Shown: piece after piece, positions 1-11,725 of the stretch | Layout: each line of letters opens with the position of its first letter | Position numbering within the stretch: the stretch's first letter is position 1 | Source of the DNA: Choanephora cucurbitarum | Lineage: Eukaryota > Mucoromycota > Mucoromycetes > Mucorales > Choanephoraceae | Length of the DNA: 64,000 nucleotides | NCBI GenBank assembly: GCA_025331435.1 | Contig: JAIWNI010000056.1 | Location: 1-64,000, forward strand | Direction: 5' to 3' | Made by a program: the position numbers and the translations under genes | The notes under the pieces: generated by a model | Databases searched by the model: none | What the model was told of the DNA's origin: nothing | Seen by the model: the letters and a program-made list of their open reading frames with translations, nothing else

Positions 1-91
1 TTTTTTTTTGCTTGTGACAGAGAAGGAAGAGCAGCAAGAAGACAAAGAAAAAGGCCAGAATGAAGACCAAGACAAAGGCTAGGACAAGACT

Positions 92-151
92 AGGATAAAG
101 ACCAGGATAAAGACCAGGATAAAGACCAGGATAAAGACCAAGATAAAGACC
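92..151. repeat. 12-bp minisatellite (about 5 units)
   Basis: The unit aggataaagacc is repeated in tandem about five times, the last copy with one change, and degenerate units lie on both sides. In one frame the unit reads Asp-Lys-Asp-Gln, so the period is a multiple of three. Confidence 0.8.
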
Positions 152-1786
152 AGAACAAAAACATAGAGAGTCAGCCAAGAAAAGACCATAGTGTGAGCTG
201 CCTCGAAAGTATGAGTCCTCCCTCCCCTGTTACCCTACCCCTAACGGGCCTACAAGTTAGGCTAAAGCCTACCTTCATGACCCAGAGTAGCTAGTAGCCT
301 TTTGCCCGAAGCGTGGTACCCTGGCGGATGCCGCAGATACCGAAAGACAGAGAGGAAGACCCACGACTTTGAACATGCCAGACAGACAGATAGACGAGTA
401 GAGAGATACTAGAGCTCGAGATCTATTGGGTGATTCGGATTTACGTTAGTTAGAATGGAGCTGATAGAGGAAAGATGATAACCATACCAAAAGATAACAT
501 AATAGACAAAAGAAGACTAGTTTGGTAGCTTGCTTGAGGGAAGAGAAGGACCAAGACAATGAGAGAGCACCATGACAATTGAAGAAAGGAGTAGAGAGTG
601 AAAGAGCTTTTTTGCAGCTTCAGAGGTTATGTAGTAGTATAAATGACTTTGTAGTTTGAATGAAACTAAAGAAAAGAGAAGAAGAAAAAAGAAGGCAGAA
701 AGCGCGTTTTCCCTTTTAAACAAAATCAGAAAGATCAGCGCAATTTTTGCATCATGTCCGTTTTCTTTTTTATCCCTTTTCACATGCTTGCGTTTCAGCC
801 TACAGAAAAAATTAAATGTCTACTGCTTTGCCTATTTCGAATTTCCCTGACATCTTGACAGATCCAACAAGATGAAAAGTGAAGCAAAATAATGACTAGC
901 ACATAGCTATAGGCTATTCCAGCTGCTGAACGAATGACATTGAAGGCTAAAGAGGAGTTTGTGTGTCAAAGCGAATTAAATCAATGTTTGCATAGAATGG
1001 AAAGAGAGAGGGAGATGCCAGAATCTAATTGGGTGGCTATCTTAGCCTTATCTACAGCTATAACCATAGATAATAGCAGTGTCTTGTGACCATGTTCATC
1101 ACTATGGCTTTATCTGTTCATTGCTCTGCTTGCTTCACTTGTCTTGGTCATCACTAACAGAAACATAGCATTCATGATCAATCTTATGCTACCTCTTTTA
1201 TGTATCCATCAGATCAGTCTACCTTGTTTCAATGTCAAGTTCAACCATGAGTAAAATGAGCCAAGACAAAACTGATCCCTGTGAATATGCATGCTTAGCT
1301 AAGGCCTATTTGTGTTGTTTGTTGTCGCATTCACAATAAAATGGGTAGTAACAAAAAGCATTCAGCAAGCCCAAGCTAAATTTAATGCCTTCTTTGCTTG
1401 TCTCTCTGAGCCTGCTTTCGAATCAACAAAATCTCGAGAAAGATACGATGCGTGTAAAATAAGAGTCTGTAAGGCAGCCTTTTCTTTTTTTTTTCTTTCT
1501 TTTTTTGCATGAAAATAAAGCGTTCAGAAAAAGAAAAGAGCCTCCCAAGATTTCTCTTGCAGTTACACAAACTATCTTATTCGTGCCATTATTAGTCGAA
1601 TCTCGAAAAGGGGCAGAAATTTTTTTTTTGCTTATTTCTTTCTTCTTCAGAACCAGCAAAGACGTTACTAGAGAGGCTAAGGTCAAAAATGAAAGCAGTA
1701 AAGACAGACACTTGATTATGCGACACATTACTGCTTGCTTTTACTCTTTCGAGCGTCTTGTTGCGTTCTGTGTGGTCAACTTTCAG

Positions 1787-1790
<4 letters not shown>

Positions 1791-1828
<38 letters not shown>
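1791..1828. repeat. CT microsatellite
   Basis: An uninterrupted CT dinucleotide run of roughly 19 units inside the gene-poor 5' region. Confidence 0.9.
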
Positions 1829-1831
<3 letters not shown>

Positions 1832-3954
1832 GCAATCGTCTTTAACATGGATGCAAATATGGAATCTACACACAGAGACCTTTGACTTAAAGATGCTTGC
1901 TGTGTCCAACTAAAGCCCACCAAAAAGAAGCAAAAGAACAGTGAGAGCACGACAGAGGAACGTCTTGTTTCTGTTTTGCAAACCTGAACCAACAACTACC
2001 CAGGTTACATAAATGGTTGAGACAATGCTTGTATCCTGAGCAAATGCAGATGCAGAGTAGGTACCAGTTGGAAGGAAAAACGCTAGTTGAACAGGTATCT
2101 CGCTGCAGAATAGGCTGTAGCTACTGTTGAATTCGAAGGTAAGATAGATAAAAGAGGACGGAACAAGATGTCACATCGAACGTGGAAGGTTGGATATTGG
2201 ATATTGGATATTGTTGGGAAAGAAGCAAACCACCAGGTAAAAGCAAGGGATTTCATGCAAGTGGATTGAGATAGAGCGAGTATACGGATGTATTGTGTGA
2301 TGACGATTGTTAGAGGTCTTTCAGTGTTTGAGTTTAAAGGGATAGCGGACAGTCCTTGGATCTGCAGCGTAGACTTGCTAGCATGAGATCTTCTCAGACA
2401 ACAAGACACCTCTTCAGCAGTATTGATATTGTGTCCGGATGCAACTTATTTTGCTGTCTCTTTTTGTTGTTGACAAGATGATTGGAAAGAAAAAATAAAC
2501 ACCTGACCATGTTTGTCCCGTTGTCATTGACTATCTTGATGAGACTTTGAAGTGCGAGATTTTACGTGTTGATTTTGGCTTTTGGATGTTTAGGGAATAG
2601 ATTTGGAAATATCATATCTCGATGGAGTTTGGAGGACAAGGCTAGATTAGTGAGACCAATGTCATTATTCTAATATTCTCTTGTCGCCCTCGAAACACAC
2701 CTTGGTTTAGCCTAGAAATCAGTCTCAGTAAGCACAGCATGCATACTATGCCAGCATGATGCTCATGGAAGAGAAGTGAACAGATTGTTATATGGTGTCT
2801 GACCTCCAAGCTCAAGGTAAAATGGACCAAACAAGATGGTTATAGCTTTCAACCATGATATACATTTCATTCCGATTTATTAGCAGACTTTGGAGTCACA
2901 GAAAATCAACAAAGAGTCTTTGACATAGTAAAATGATACACTGAGAGTCTGATCATTTGGCATATGTCCCTTTATTATATGAGAAATCGTTAGGGTGATG
3001 TTGGGACTGAATTTAGAGATGACCTTTGTCTAACAAAAGTTTTCAGATGTGAAAGCCGCACTTTCATTCATATCACGGAAAGAGCGATTGAATGATACGA
3101 GCATTCTTTTTGCTTTTTTTTTTTTTGAGTAAGTAAAAATGTATCGTCTGTGAAGCTCTGAAGCATTTCCGGTAACTTTATGTTTGACTTGCAGACTGAT
3201 GAAAATGAACTCGTTTTCAGTCTCTCCATTTTATGTCAAACTAGCAAACTTGAGTGGTTAGAGCTGGCAGAACAAACCGTCTCGTACAAAGCTGAAAACA
3301 GTACACAGTGCACATGCTATACGGAGGTTTCGATCTACAGAGTCTTAGACTTGCAACTATATTTTACGATGAACTATACCTTTGCAGAGTCAAACTCGAA
3401 AGCGGCTTTTAGATCTACGTCCACCCACTGACAAATGGCTAATCGTTTTTTTTTTTAGGTATGAAATGTTGGGAAATTTATATTGGACTGTGAGATAGGT
3501 TTTAACTATGTAAAATGTAGATTTATTTCGATAGCTTTTATTGGATTAATATAGATGACACTTATTATATTTCGTTAGTAATGCCTACTTTTTCTAATTC
3601 TCGAGTATGGTAACAATCCCAAAGAAGAAGAAGAAGAAGCGTAGATCATGATGATTTTGTTATAATCTTGGATGTACAAGAAATAGTGTTTAAGTACACC
3701 CCATTTGACACCTTTCAGGTAGCACTGTTTATTTTCTGAGTACTCCTTTTTTTCTTTTCTTTTAGAGATTTGTCAACACAATGATTAACCCTTTTTTTTT
3801 TTGTGACTTTATGAAACTTACCAATAAGAGTGGATTAGCAAATGACATCTTTTTTCAAGTTCAGCAAGAAGTGAAGTCTATCTCTAATTTTTTTTTTCTC
3901 GCTCTTGTTCTTTTTCTCTCTCCATATTTTTTTTTTAAGAGTTGTATTTATCCT

Positions 3955-5999
3955 ATGCGTACACAGAAATACCCAGGCATCACAGAGCCACTCTCTCTTC
4001 AACCACCTACTGCAACAGATATATCCATGACGGATTCATTAGAGTTATGCTTACAACAGAACAATATGTATGAACCTCCCGAGAGAATTCAACAGAGGTA
4101 AAATAATAACACATCATAGTATTCACTGTATGATCTCATCTATATCTATAGAGAAGCAGCCTTACATCATTTAGAGAAAATCACCAAACATTTTGTACGT
4201 ATAGTATGTCAAAGAAAAGGATTATCCAAAGAAAAGGCAGAAAAGGCAGGTGGTGCTATTTTTACTTTTGGTAGTTATAAACTAGGTGTCAATTCAATTG
4301 GTAAAAAAAATTAAAAATAATGAATAAATCACTATCGATACTAATGAATTGAATAGATGCTGATATTGACACATTATGTGTTGTACCTTGTCATGTTGAA
4401 AGACGTGATTTCTTTATAGACATGTTAGCACTCTTGAAATCAACCTCTTGTATATCTGATATTATGGTAAAGAAGACACTATAGTATGTTCCAGTCCAAC
4501 TCACTTTATTTTAGCCTGTACCCGATTCATTTGTGCCTGTCATCAAGTTTAAATACAAAGATATCTCAGTAAAGTATACAGTTTGTCTAAAATATACTTA
4601 ATTATTTACATTATGATTTAGATCGATCTAGTCTGTGCTCGATTGAATTTGGCAGAGGTACCACAAGACATCAACCTTCAGAACACACATCTGTTAGTAG
4701 GCCTAGACGATAAATGTGTTCGTAGCATCAATGGCACTCGTGTGGCTGAAGACATCATGAGTCTGGTACCTAACCTCAACACATTCCGTATTGCCTTACG
4801 CTGCATCAAACTCTGGGCTGAACGAAGAGCGATCTACTCAAATGTCTTGGGTTTCTTTGGGGGTGTAGCCTGGGCTATCTTGGTTGCCCGTGTCTGTCAA
4901 CTGTACCCTCATGCAACAGCCAGTGTGATTGTCAGTAAATTCTTTCGAATCATGACTGAATGGAACTGGGCAGCAGCACCTGTCATCCTCAGACATATTG
5001 AAGATGGTCCACCCTTGAGTTCCTCATTGAGACCATGGAATAACCGAGTGAACATGATTGATCGATCCCATCGAATGCCAGTCATCACACCTTCCTATCC
5101 AAGCATGTGTGCCACCCACAATGTGACAGCATCCACACAACGGATCATTCTAGGTGAATTTGCAATAGCAAATGATATTGTTGATCAGATTCTAAAGGGA
5201 GAAGCCAGTTGGTCTCATCTGTTCTCTACCCATACGTTCTTTCAGAATTACAAGTATTATCTCCAGGTGGTTGTCAGTTGTGATCATTATCATGGGTTCC
5301 TTAGTTGGGCAGGATTTGTGGAAGCCAAACTTCGGTTGTTGGTGACTAAACTAGAGACAGTGCCTGCCATTGCCCTTGTTCATCCTTATGTGCATGGTCT
5401 GAAAAGAGAACATCTCTGTCAGACTTCAGATGATGTCTGGGCTGTCACTCATGGACAGATCTATACACCCAGTCAGATAAGAAAAAAGAAGCCAGCCAAG
5501 ATCTATACCAAGACATTCTATCTTGGTCTCTATATTCGTATGCGATCAGGCAAGTCACATTTGATATAAGATAGGCTAGACAAGACTGATGTGTTCAATC
5601 TAGATTCCCGTACGCTTGATCTCACCAGACCTATCTGTGAATTCAGTCGTTCAATCAAGAGTTGGTCTGATTATGATAATAATCATATGGGCATGATTGT
5701 TGAGAATGTCAAATGTTCTGATCTACCAGAAGAGGTACGCACTCAGAATGCTTCTAAGCGTGCATTATCCAAGGTAAGATACGAGAATTAATAAAGAGAG
5801 ATTAGAATACACTACTTTATTGACTCTTAAATCAAAGTCACCTTCACCTAAACTACAGCCAACATCTTTTCAGGACAAACAAGACAAGAAGAACAAGAAG
5901 CCAAAGACGAATAAAATCACTCATAAGAACACAGAACACAGCCAATCCAACAGGCCTAATAACACAAATGGATCCATTATGATGACCAGTAGTGTTTAA
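3955..5999 (+). CDS. PAP1: Poly(A) polymerase
   Basis: Nuclear enzyme that adds poly(A) tails to cleaved pre-mRNA. Seven exons fit: 3955-4097, 4152-4300, 4357-4466, 4515-4568, 4622-5549, 5580-5773 and 5874-5999. They sum to 568 codons, close to yeast Pap1. Family signatures are clear: the N-terminal KYPGITEP start, the nucleotidyltransferase core FTFGSYKLGV followed by DIDTL (two catalytic Asp), the third Asp in IDLVCARL, then NGTRV, FRIALRCIKLWAERR, GGVAWAILVARVCQLYP and DRSHRMPVITP. The RNA-binding C-terminal domain ends in a Lys-rich, probably nuclear-localising, tail. The ATG at 3955 is chosen because the peptide after it matches the family N-terminus. The sixth intron (5550-5579) would be only 30 nt and GC-AG; without it a TAA closes the frame, so a small indel is the alternative. 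Converges on the methyltransferase gene. Confidence 0.93.
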
Positions 6000-6351
6000 A
6001 GTGGGTAAATGTTCTTTTCTTTTTCTATATTAAAAAAGAGGCTAGTTGTGTCATTCTATATATGAAAAAAAAGAGGAAAAAAAAGATAAAAAAAAAAAGA
6101 AGATATATATATATAAAAAAAAAGGAGGCCCTAAAGGAAAGGAAGAAAACAAGGCTTCAAGTTAAGTAGACTAAATGTAAATAACCCAGGCAAAAAAAAC
6201 AATGTCTTTTCTTTTTCTTATAAATAGCACACACACACACACACACACATTATCATCATTTTTCTCTCTCTTTTGTTTGCTTGTGTTTTTTCTTTTTCTT
6301 TAATCTATATATATATAAAAAGTTGCTTGTAAATAAATAAAAAAAAATGAC
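6000..6351. other. Convergent 3' intergenic region
   Basis: A+T-rich spacer between the convergent poly(A) polymerase and methyltransferase genes. It holds poly-A and TA tracts and a CA microsatellite (6228-6249). It presumably contains both polyadenylation regions. Confidence 0.6.
6228..6249. repeat. CA microsatellite
   Basis: Eleven CA units in the spacer between two convergent genes. Confidence 0.9.
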
Positions 6352-7595
6352 TTAATTGGATTTCTTTCTGGCAACAGTAAAATGTATATTTGTCCAACTT
6401 CTAAAATCTCTACATTCAGCAGAAGCTGTCTCTACTAATTTATCGTATTTAGCAGGACTCATAGACCAATCCTCACAAATCTTTGGTTTAATCGCATCAA
6501 ACAATCGTTCTAGGCATTCAAGCATGATATCCCCTGTCTTTCCATACCATCCAATAGGTGCAGATCGATGTGAATCCTCTATCAATTCTATCTCTTTAAA
6601 TTCCTCAAGCATCGATTGTAACTGAGAAGCCATCTTGAGATTGATATTCCTTGTCTGTAGAGAGACAGTCACTAGAAAAAGTGTCAGTGATAAGCTAATC
6701 ATAACAATACATTCAATGTGTTTTTACATCGCATCATCCAAATGGACATATTGGGTCCAATATCTTGCATGACACCAGATGGCTCCACAAACTCTATATA
6801 GCCACCTGGTTTCACAACACGCATAATCTCAGGTAGCATTGTTTCCCAATCACTTTTACTGTAACGAAAGAGTGCATCATGTTGAGTCACAAAATCAAAG
6901 GTGTTGTCTGGAAAGGGTAATTTCTTGGTTAAATCATGTAATTTCAAATGACAGTTGGTAGGAGGGATGGTAGGATGAATGACAGAATCCACACCTACAA
7001 AATAAGAGTTGGGATATTGTTTTGCCATATCCTATAACTATGTTAATATATGTATGTATGTATATATGATGTATCATTTACTGTTAACCACCAAGCTGGA
7101 CCTGATCTTTTTTTTTTATAGTCAATAAAATGAAATAGATACAAATCATCATTTAACTTACCCCACATCCAACACTTTAATACCCGTCTTTAATGAGTGT
7201 TCTACAGGTGAAAAATAAGGCGTGACAAATAATGACCTTCAGATAGTTAAGTAAAATATAAGTTATCATGGATAGACTTTACTTGAATAACAAATGATTG
7301 ATTTGTAACCGTTCAATTTCCTCATCATCACACGGTAAGAATTGTTCATTTGGTCGAGTTGTCTTGTGATAGTTTCGACCTTCAATGAATTCTTTATGCT
7401 GTACTGGAAACTTGGGTTCAAGAGAAGGTCCTAGTTCCTCATCTTCAAATAACTCTCGATCTCGTCCACCTGTCGTGCTGCTAAAAGACTATTGAGTTTG
7501 TCTTGCTTTTATCATTAGAGGACGTTTTACCTTTTGGAGATGGAAGTTGTTGCACTTTTGGTCTGATGGGTTCGTTGTCGTACTGAAAATGGCAT
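6352..7595 (-). CDS. Class I SAM-dependent methyltransferase
   Basis: Predicted soluble S-adenosylmethionine methyltransferase of unknown substrate, of the broad fungal LaeA/UMTA-like type. Six exons on the minus strand: 7531-7595, 7283-7480, 7162-7236, 7082-7106, 6711-7031 and 6352-6654. They sum to 329 codons including the stop. The N-terminus is a Ser/Thr-rich stretch (MPFSVRQRTHQTK). Then come SAM motif I, VLDVGSGPAWWLTD, split across three exons, an acidic motif II (YFVGVDSV), motif III-like LPFPDNTFDFV and motif V-like MRVVKPGGYIEFVEP. Joining the 25-nt exon 7082-7106 is what restores the GSG loop. The start is the only ATG in the frame required by the first splice. Substrate could be a small molecule or protein; the sequence does not say. 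Confidence 0.85.
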
Positions 7596-8460
7596 ACAAA
7601 GAAAAAAAAAAAGAAAAAAAGAATGAGTTTGGGTGGGAAATCACCGCTTAAGGGTTTTTTTTTGGTATCCCACATGTGTTTGTCTAAAAGGTTTCAAACA
7701 CGCAATTCCCTTACGTAAGATCAATGTTAGCCAATCAACAGTCTTTAGAATGGATTAATATTTCCATAAAAAGGAATTTCTACTTTACTCTCTTTCTTTC
7801 TTTTTCTTTCTTAACCCCCCCTTCCACATCTTCTGTATGACTGTTGACAACAATGTAACCTTATATATCTGATCTGCCCTAACAAAGATGATTTTAAACC
7901 GCAGATTAATTAAATTGCACAAAACCATGTGGTTGATTTCAAATCCATTGTTTCAATGATCTCAGACTGGCCAAGTGATTGTCTAAAATCAAGCTATTGA
8001 AAGTAAATATCTTATTTAAGCAAGTCTGTTTCAGTAATGGGATCATATAAATCAGAAAGAGAAGGGGAGAAAGTTTAACCACTCTTTTGTGTACCCATCC
8101 CCCCCCCTCTGTATTCTGAAAGGAGGAATCTTGTCATATCCAGTTTGGGTTGATTTCAAGTGAAACATGATGTGTGTTATAAGAGAGAGGGTTTTTTTTT
8201 CTTCTTTAAGTGCCTATCCTATAGAAAGGAATTAGAAACTATCTGATGCAGTAGTGACTTTGTAAAGCTTTCTTTTGAATCCAAAGAGTTCTTGTGTTTA
8301 TTGCCCTCTAAATGACGCATGTTGACCCAAGACAAGATGATAGGCAACTCCCTTTACTCTAATTGATGTTGAGAGTTGTATTTTCTCTCTCTCCCCCACA
8401 AAATAAAAAAGAGAAATTATGTGGTGCATGTAGACTCTAAATCCTTATAAACCACGACGC
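7596..8460. other. Intergenic region, left edge of transposon island
   Basis: No gene seen. It contains T tracts, a short C tract near 8100 and a TATAAA-like stretch near 8445. The last 20 bases (ccttataaaccacgacgc) resemble the subterminal repeats of the adjoining 610-bp element, so that element may begin slightly further left than drawn. Confidence 0.5.
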
Positions 8461-9070
8461 ACCCGATCCAAGTCTGAGTTTCATGACCTTATATACCACT
8501 ACTCTTATATACCACAACCTTATTTTTTTCATAATTATTACCCCTTTTTCTCTTTGACATAACAATGGTTACAGATCAACTTTACAAAGCTTCAGAAGCA
8601 CGTCCTAACATCCCCAGCAACATCGATCGACAGTCTCTCAATACTCTTATTAGAGAGTACTCAATTAGAAACAAGTTTGTCGTTTTCTGTCGCAAAGAGC
8701 TTAATCTTTCAATGCGTCAAAAGTGGCAAGCAAAGAGAAACAAAAAGAATTGAAGATCTTAGCTAATGTTGTGCCACGACGAGTTATAATACAGAATGTC
8801 CCTACACTATCAGATTCTTCAAGGCCAAAGGCAAAAACTTGTTTAATCTTCTTGACACCTAAAAATGAGCTTTGTCATAACCATCCTATTGATGATCCCA
8901 ATTTTGCTGTCAACTTCAAAGAGACGCAAAAGCGTTCTCCAAGTAGATATGAAAAAGATTAACTTTGGTCTTGAGCAACACTCGTCAGCTTATATTAACC
9001 TCTCAAACGAAGGTTGTGGTATATAAGGGTAGTGGTATATAAGGTCATGAAACTCAGACTTGGATCGGGT
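8461..9070. mobile_element. 610-bp element with 60-bp terminal inverted repeats
   Basis: The ends 8461-8520 and 9011-9070 are inverted repeats of 60 bp with one mismatch, each beginning acccgatccaagtctgag. Inside each arm a cttatataccac motif is repeated. The interior (about 490 bp) holds two overlapping short open frames at 8565-8753 and 8723-8962. The second ends in a Cys/His-containing stretch (LCHNHPIDDP) of the kind seen in zinc-binding N-terminal regions of MULE transposases. No catalytic domain is present, so this is a non-autonomous or internally deleted element. Long terminal repeats would fit a MULE, but this is inference. No target-site duplication is recognisable; its right end abuts the next element directly. 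Confidence 0.8.
8565..8962 (+). pseudogene. ORF remnant inside the 610-bp element
   Basis: Two overlapping frames (8565-8753, starting MVTDQLYKASEARP, and 8723-8962) together look like one decayed small protein or the N-terminal DNA-binding part of a transposase. A His-Asn-His with an upstream Cys near the end suggests a zinc site. The frame changes near 8740. I do not recognise a specific family. Confidence 0.35.
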
Positions 9071-9071
9071 G

Positions 9072-9198
9072 GAATCTACTTAAATGTTCCCGCCGGGATT
9101 TGAATTATAGGCATAAATCCTCAGTGGCTTTGGTGGCTTACTGATTTCTTTACTTGTAATTTTACTTTTGTTCCTGAAGAAGTTTTTTGTTTTATTTT
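9072..9198 (+). repeat. Left terminal inverted repeat of the MULE
   Basis: Reverse complement of 11602-11725 apart from a gaag duplication (three extra bases). It contains the G+C-rich block ttcccgccggga. Confidence 0.9.
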
Positions 9199-9222
9199 CT
9201 AAAAGTTTCTTAAACATCAAAC

Positions 9223-11592
9223 ATGTCAACCTCTCCTACCAGAATCGTATACAACTTAGCCAACATTGAGACCGCTCTTGTCAGTACTGAAGTACCAGGA
9301 GTTTCAAGTCTCCCTTTGAACGAGACTGTATGTGTAGTAGCAAACGAGTGGAAAGAATGCTTCAACCGCATCAGCGAGTTGAGTGCAACCAAGTGGATTA
9401 AGAAGCGTAGTAGAAGTGCCGACAACCTGATCATGAGTGAATCCCGTGAATGTCACCGTAGAGGTCAACATACCCCTACTAGAACTGTGCGTATCAGTCA
9501 AAAAGATTCAAAAAAATTGGATGCAGAGGAACTTTGAGCATCCTTCAGTATGTTCAAAACCCTGGTGTTGTTGAACTCAAGATGTCGATGGGCCATGTCA
9601 ACCATGTCCCTGGCAGCAATAGCGACATCAGAACTCTTCCTTTGACCAGGGAGACCGTAACGGTCATTGAGAGAAATTTAAGAAATGGCTCAAACTGAGA
9701 CATTAGAACTGCAGTTCTTCGCCAGATTGAGCAGTGGGAATGTGGCAGAAGAAAGCCCACTTATGAAGATGTTTACAATCGCATCAAGAAGGTGCGAAAT
9801 AATGAGTTATTTTTTTGAACATTTGAGTTGGGCAATAATCTTCCCTGAGTAGATTAAAGAAACCCTTTATCGTCTTGATAAAAATGATTTGATTTCTTTC
9901 GACGCCTGGCTTGACCGTCAACTGCCAATGAAGAATTATGTTGTCTTCAATGGCAACTTACAATTGTACAGTCAGAATGACAAGCTCTTTGCCCGTGGAT
10001 TTCAATCCCCCGTCCAAGTACGAGAGATGTCTCTCAACAAATCTTTCTGCCTTGATGCAACCCACGGTATCTCTCCTAGAAGTACCAAGGTGCTTTACAG
10101 TCTTGTTGCTCGGGATACTCATACCCAGAAGGGCTATCCTGTTGCCTACATGGTAACCAAGGATCAAACTGTTGGCCCGGTGAACCAATGGCTTACCTTC
10201 CTGAAGCAACAAGGTAGCTTCAATCCTGAGGCAATCACCATCGATTGTTGTGTGGCCGAGCTCAATGCCATCCGCAGTGCATTGAGTGGCACTTATGTCC
10301 GTTACTGCGGCTTCCATGTGTTGAAGGCTTGGAGAAAGGCCATGGACCAAAAGGTCACACTCACTGGTGCCCACACACAAGAAGAAGTAGGCCAGTATAA
10401 GAAGCAATTGGAGCAATTGCTAGCTCAGCTGCTTCTCACAAGCGAAGTAGCTGCATTTAATGAGCTTCTTGCTCAATTCGAGTCAAAGTTGGAGCAAGAG
10501 AACCAAGTTGGCTTTCTAACTTACTTTCGTAGACGCTGGACTCAAACTGAGGAGCTGAAAGGTCGATGGAGTCAATCGTACATGCCAGAGACACATAGAA
10601 GCATGCTCACTAACAATTATATTGAGTCGTGGCATAATCAGCTTAAGACCGTATATTTTAGTCGACGCAGAATTAACCGACTAGATCATTTGACTTTCGT
10701 CTTGATTAATGATGTCGAATTTCACTTCGCAGAGGAACGAGAACGTAATATGTTCAACAATGGCAGAATGGGGCCGGAGCAAAACGAACAAGCTAAACGT
10801 TCATTCTTTGCGAGAGAAGTTTCTGCAAACCAATTGCCTTCTCTCATTGAAAACCCATTGGGTACCAATAGCAATGATGTTGCTGTTGTCAATGGGAATT
10901 GGTTTGTAGGCTCCTTGACTTCCCCGTCTGTTAAGTACTCTGTTAGTGTTGAAGATGGCTTTATTAGCAAATGTACGTGTCCTGATCTCAGATAGAGAAG
11001 TTTGCCTTGTAAGCATATGTATCTTTTCAAGAGATACACCTCAGTTCCTTTGTTCTACGATCGTATCAGAAATGATCAATTGGCTGCTTTCAGAACTCAA
11101 GAAGCTACTCATATTGACGAAGAAGGTATTATTTTCAAGGATAGAAATAGGATTGCTCATGAAAAAAGACTAACGTTGAGCTTTTTTTAAGATGAAGAAA
11201 TAGATATCATTGGTGATAGCGATGAAGAGATAGATGTTGTAGATGAAGATGAAGCTGAAGCCAGCACTGTCAACATTCAATCGGAGAACCTCATTGCGTT
11301 TGATGAAGTTGATGTTGACTTTGTTGGTGGAAGTGATGAAGAAGTTGAAGAAGTTGAAGAAGGTAGAAGAGGAAACGGAGAGAGGAGTGCAGCTTGGGAA
11401 CGTGTCAAAACTTTGATGTCGACACTGAACCATCAAAAAAGAAAAGTACACAAGGCATCAAGAGCTGCATCCTTTGAAACAGAAGCTGCGGAAGATATTG
11501 CAAGACACCTAGAGCATATCTTAGAAAAACTAGACGGGGTTGTGGCAAGAAACCCCAACCTCTATAGGAATCCTGAAAGACAGTTACATTAA
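9223..11592 (+). pseudogene. MULE transposase with SWIM zinc finger, disrupted
   Basis: Exons 9223-9791, 9853-11125 and 11192-11592 fit GT-AG introns that keep frame. The N-terminal region has zinc-ligand-like Cys/His positions (ECHRR, KKIGCRGTL, MGHVNHVPGS), as in FAR1/MULE proteins. The central MULE DDE domain includes FCLDATHG, ITIDCCVAELNAI and YCGFHVLKAWRK. The C-terminal SWIM finger reads CTCPDL, stop, RSLPCKHMY, giving CxC...CxH. An acidic tail follows. Three lesions are seen: a -1 frameshift just upstream of 9498, TGA at 9696-9698 where CGA would fit, and TAG at 10993-10995 inside the SWIM finger where CAG would fit. The element is otherwise intact, which suggests recent inactivation. 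Confidence 0.85.
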
Positions 11593-11601
11593 AAAAATTT
11601 A

Positions 11602-11725
11602 AAAATAAAACAAAAAACTTCAGGAACAAAAGTAAAATTACAAGTAAAGAAATCAGTAAGCCACCAAAGCCACTGAGGATTTATGCCTATAATTCAAATC
11701 CCGGCGGGAACATTTAAGTAGATTC
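11602..11725 (-). repeat. Right terminal inverted repeat of the MULE
   Basis: Inverted copy of 9072-9198. LINE coding sequence begins immediately after its last base. Confidence 0.9.

Larger units (their letters stand above)
1..3954. other. Gene-poor 5' region
   Basis: I find no supported gene in this stretch. The open frames are short, mostly low-complexity and overlap on both strands. It contains a 12-bp minisatellite, a CT microsatellite and several T or A tracts. A charged open frame through the minisatellite (Asp-Gln-Asp-Lys repeats, about 94-293) has a stop just upstream and no start. It could be eroded coding sequence or the tail of a gene entering from the left, but I cannot support either. 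Confidence 0.5.
9072..11725 (+). mobile_element. Mutator-like DNA transposon (MULE), inactive
   Basis: A 2.65-kb element with inverted repeats of about 125 bp at 9072-9198 and 11602-11725, outer end gaatctacttaaatg. The arms match almost perfectly except for a 3-bp length difference. It encodes one transposase gene in three exons that carries a frameshift and two stops. The expected 8-10-bp target duplication is not visible: the left flank is the 610-bp element and the right flank is LINE coding sequence, so at least one border was probably altered after insertion. Confidence 0.88.

Noticed and set aside
1505..1909. Overlapping frames around the CT tract
   Set aside because: Low-complexity frames on both strands, driven by the dinucleotide repeat.
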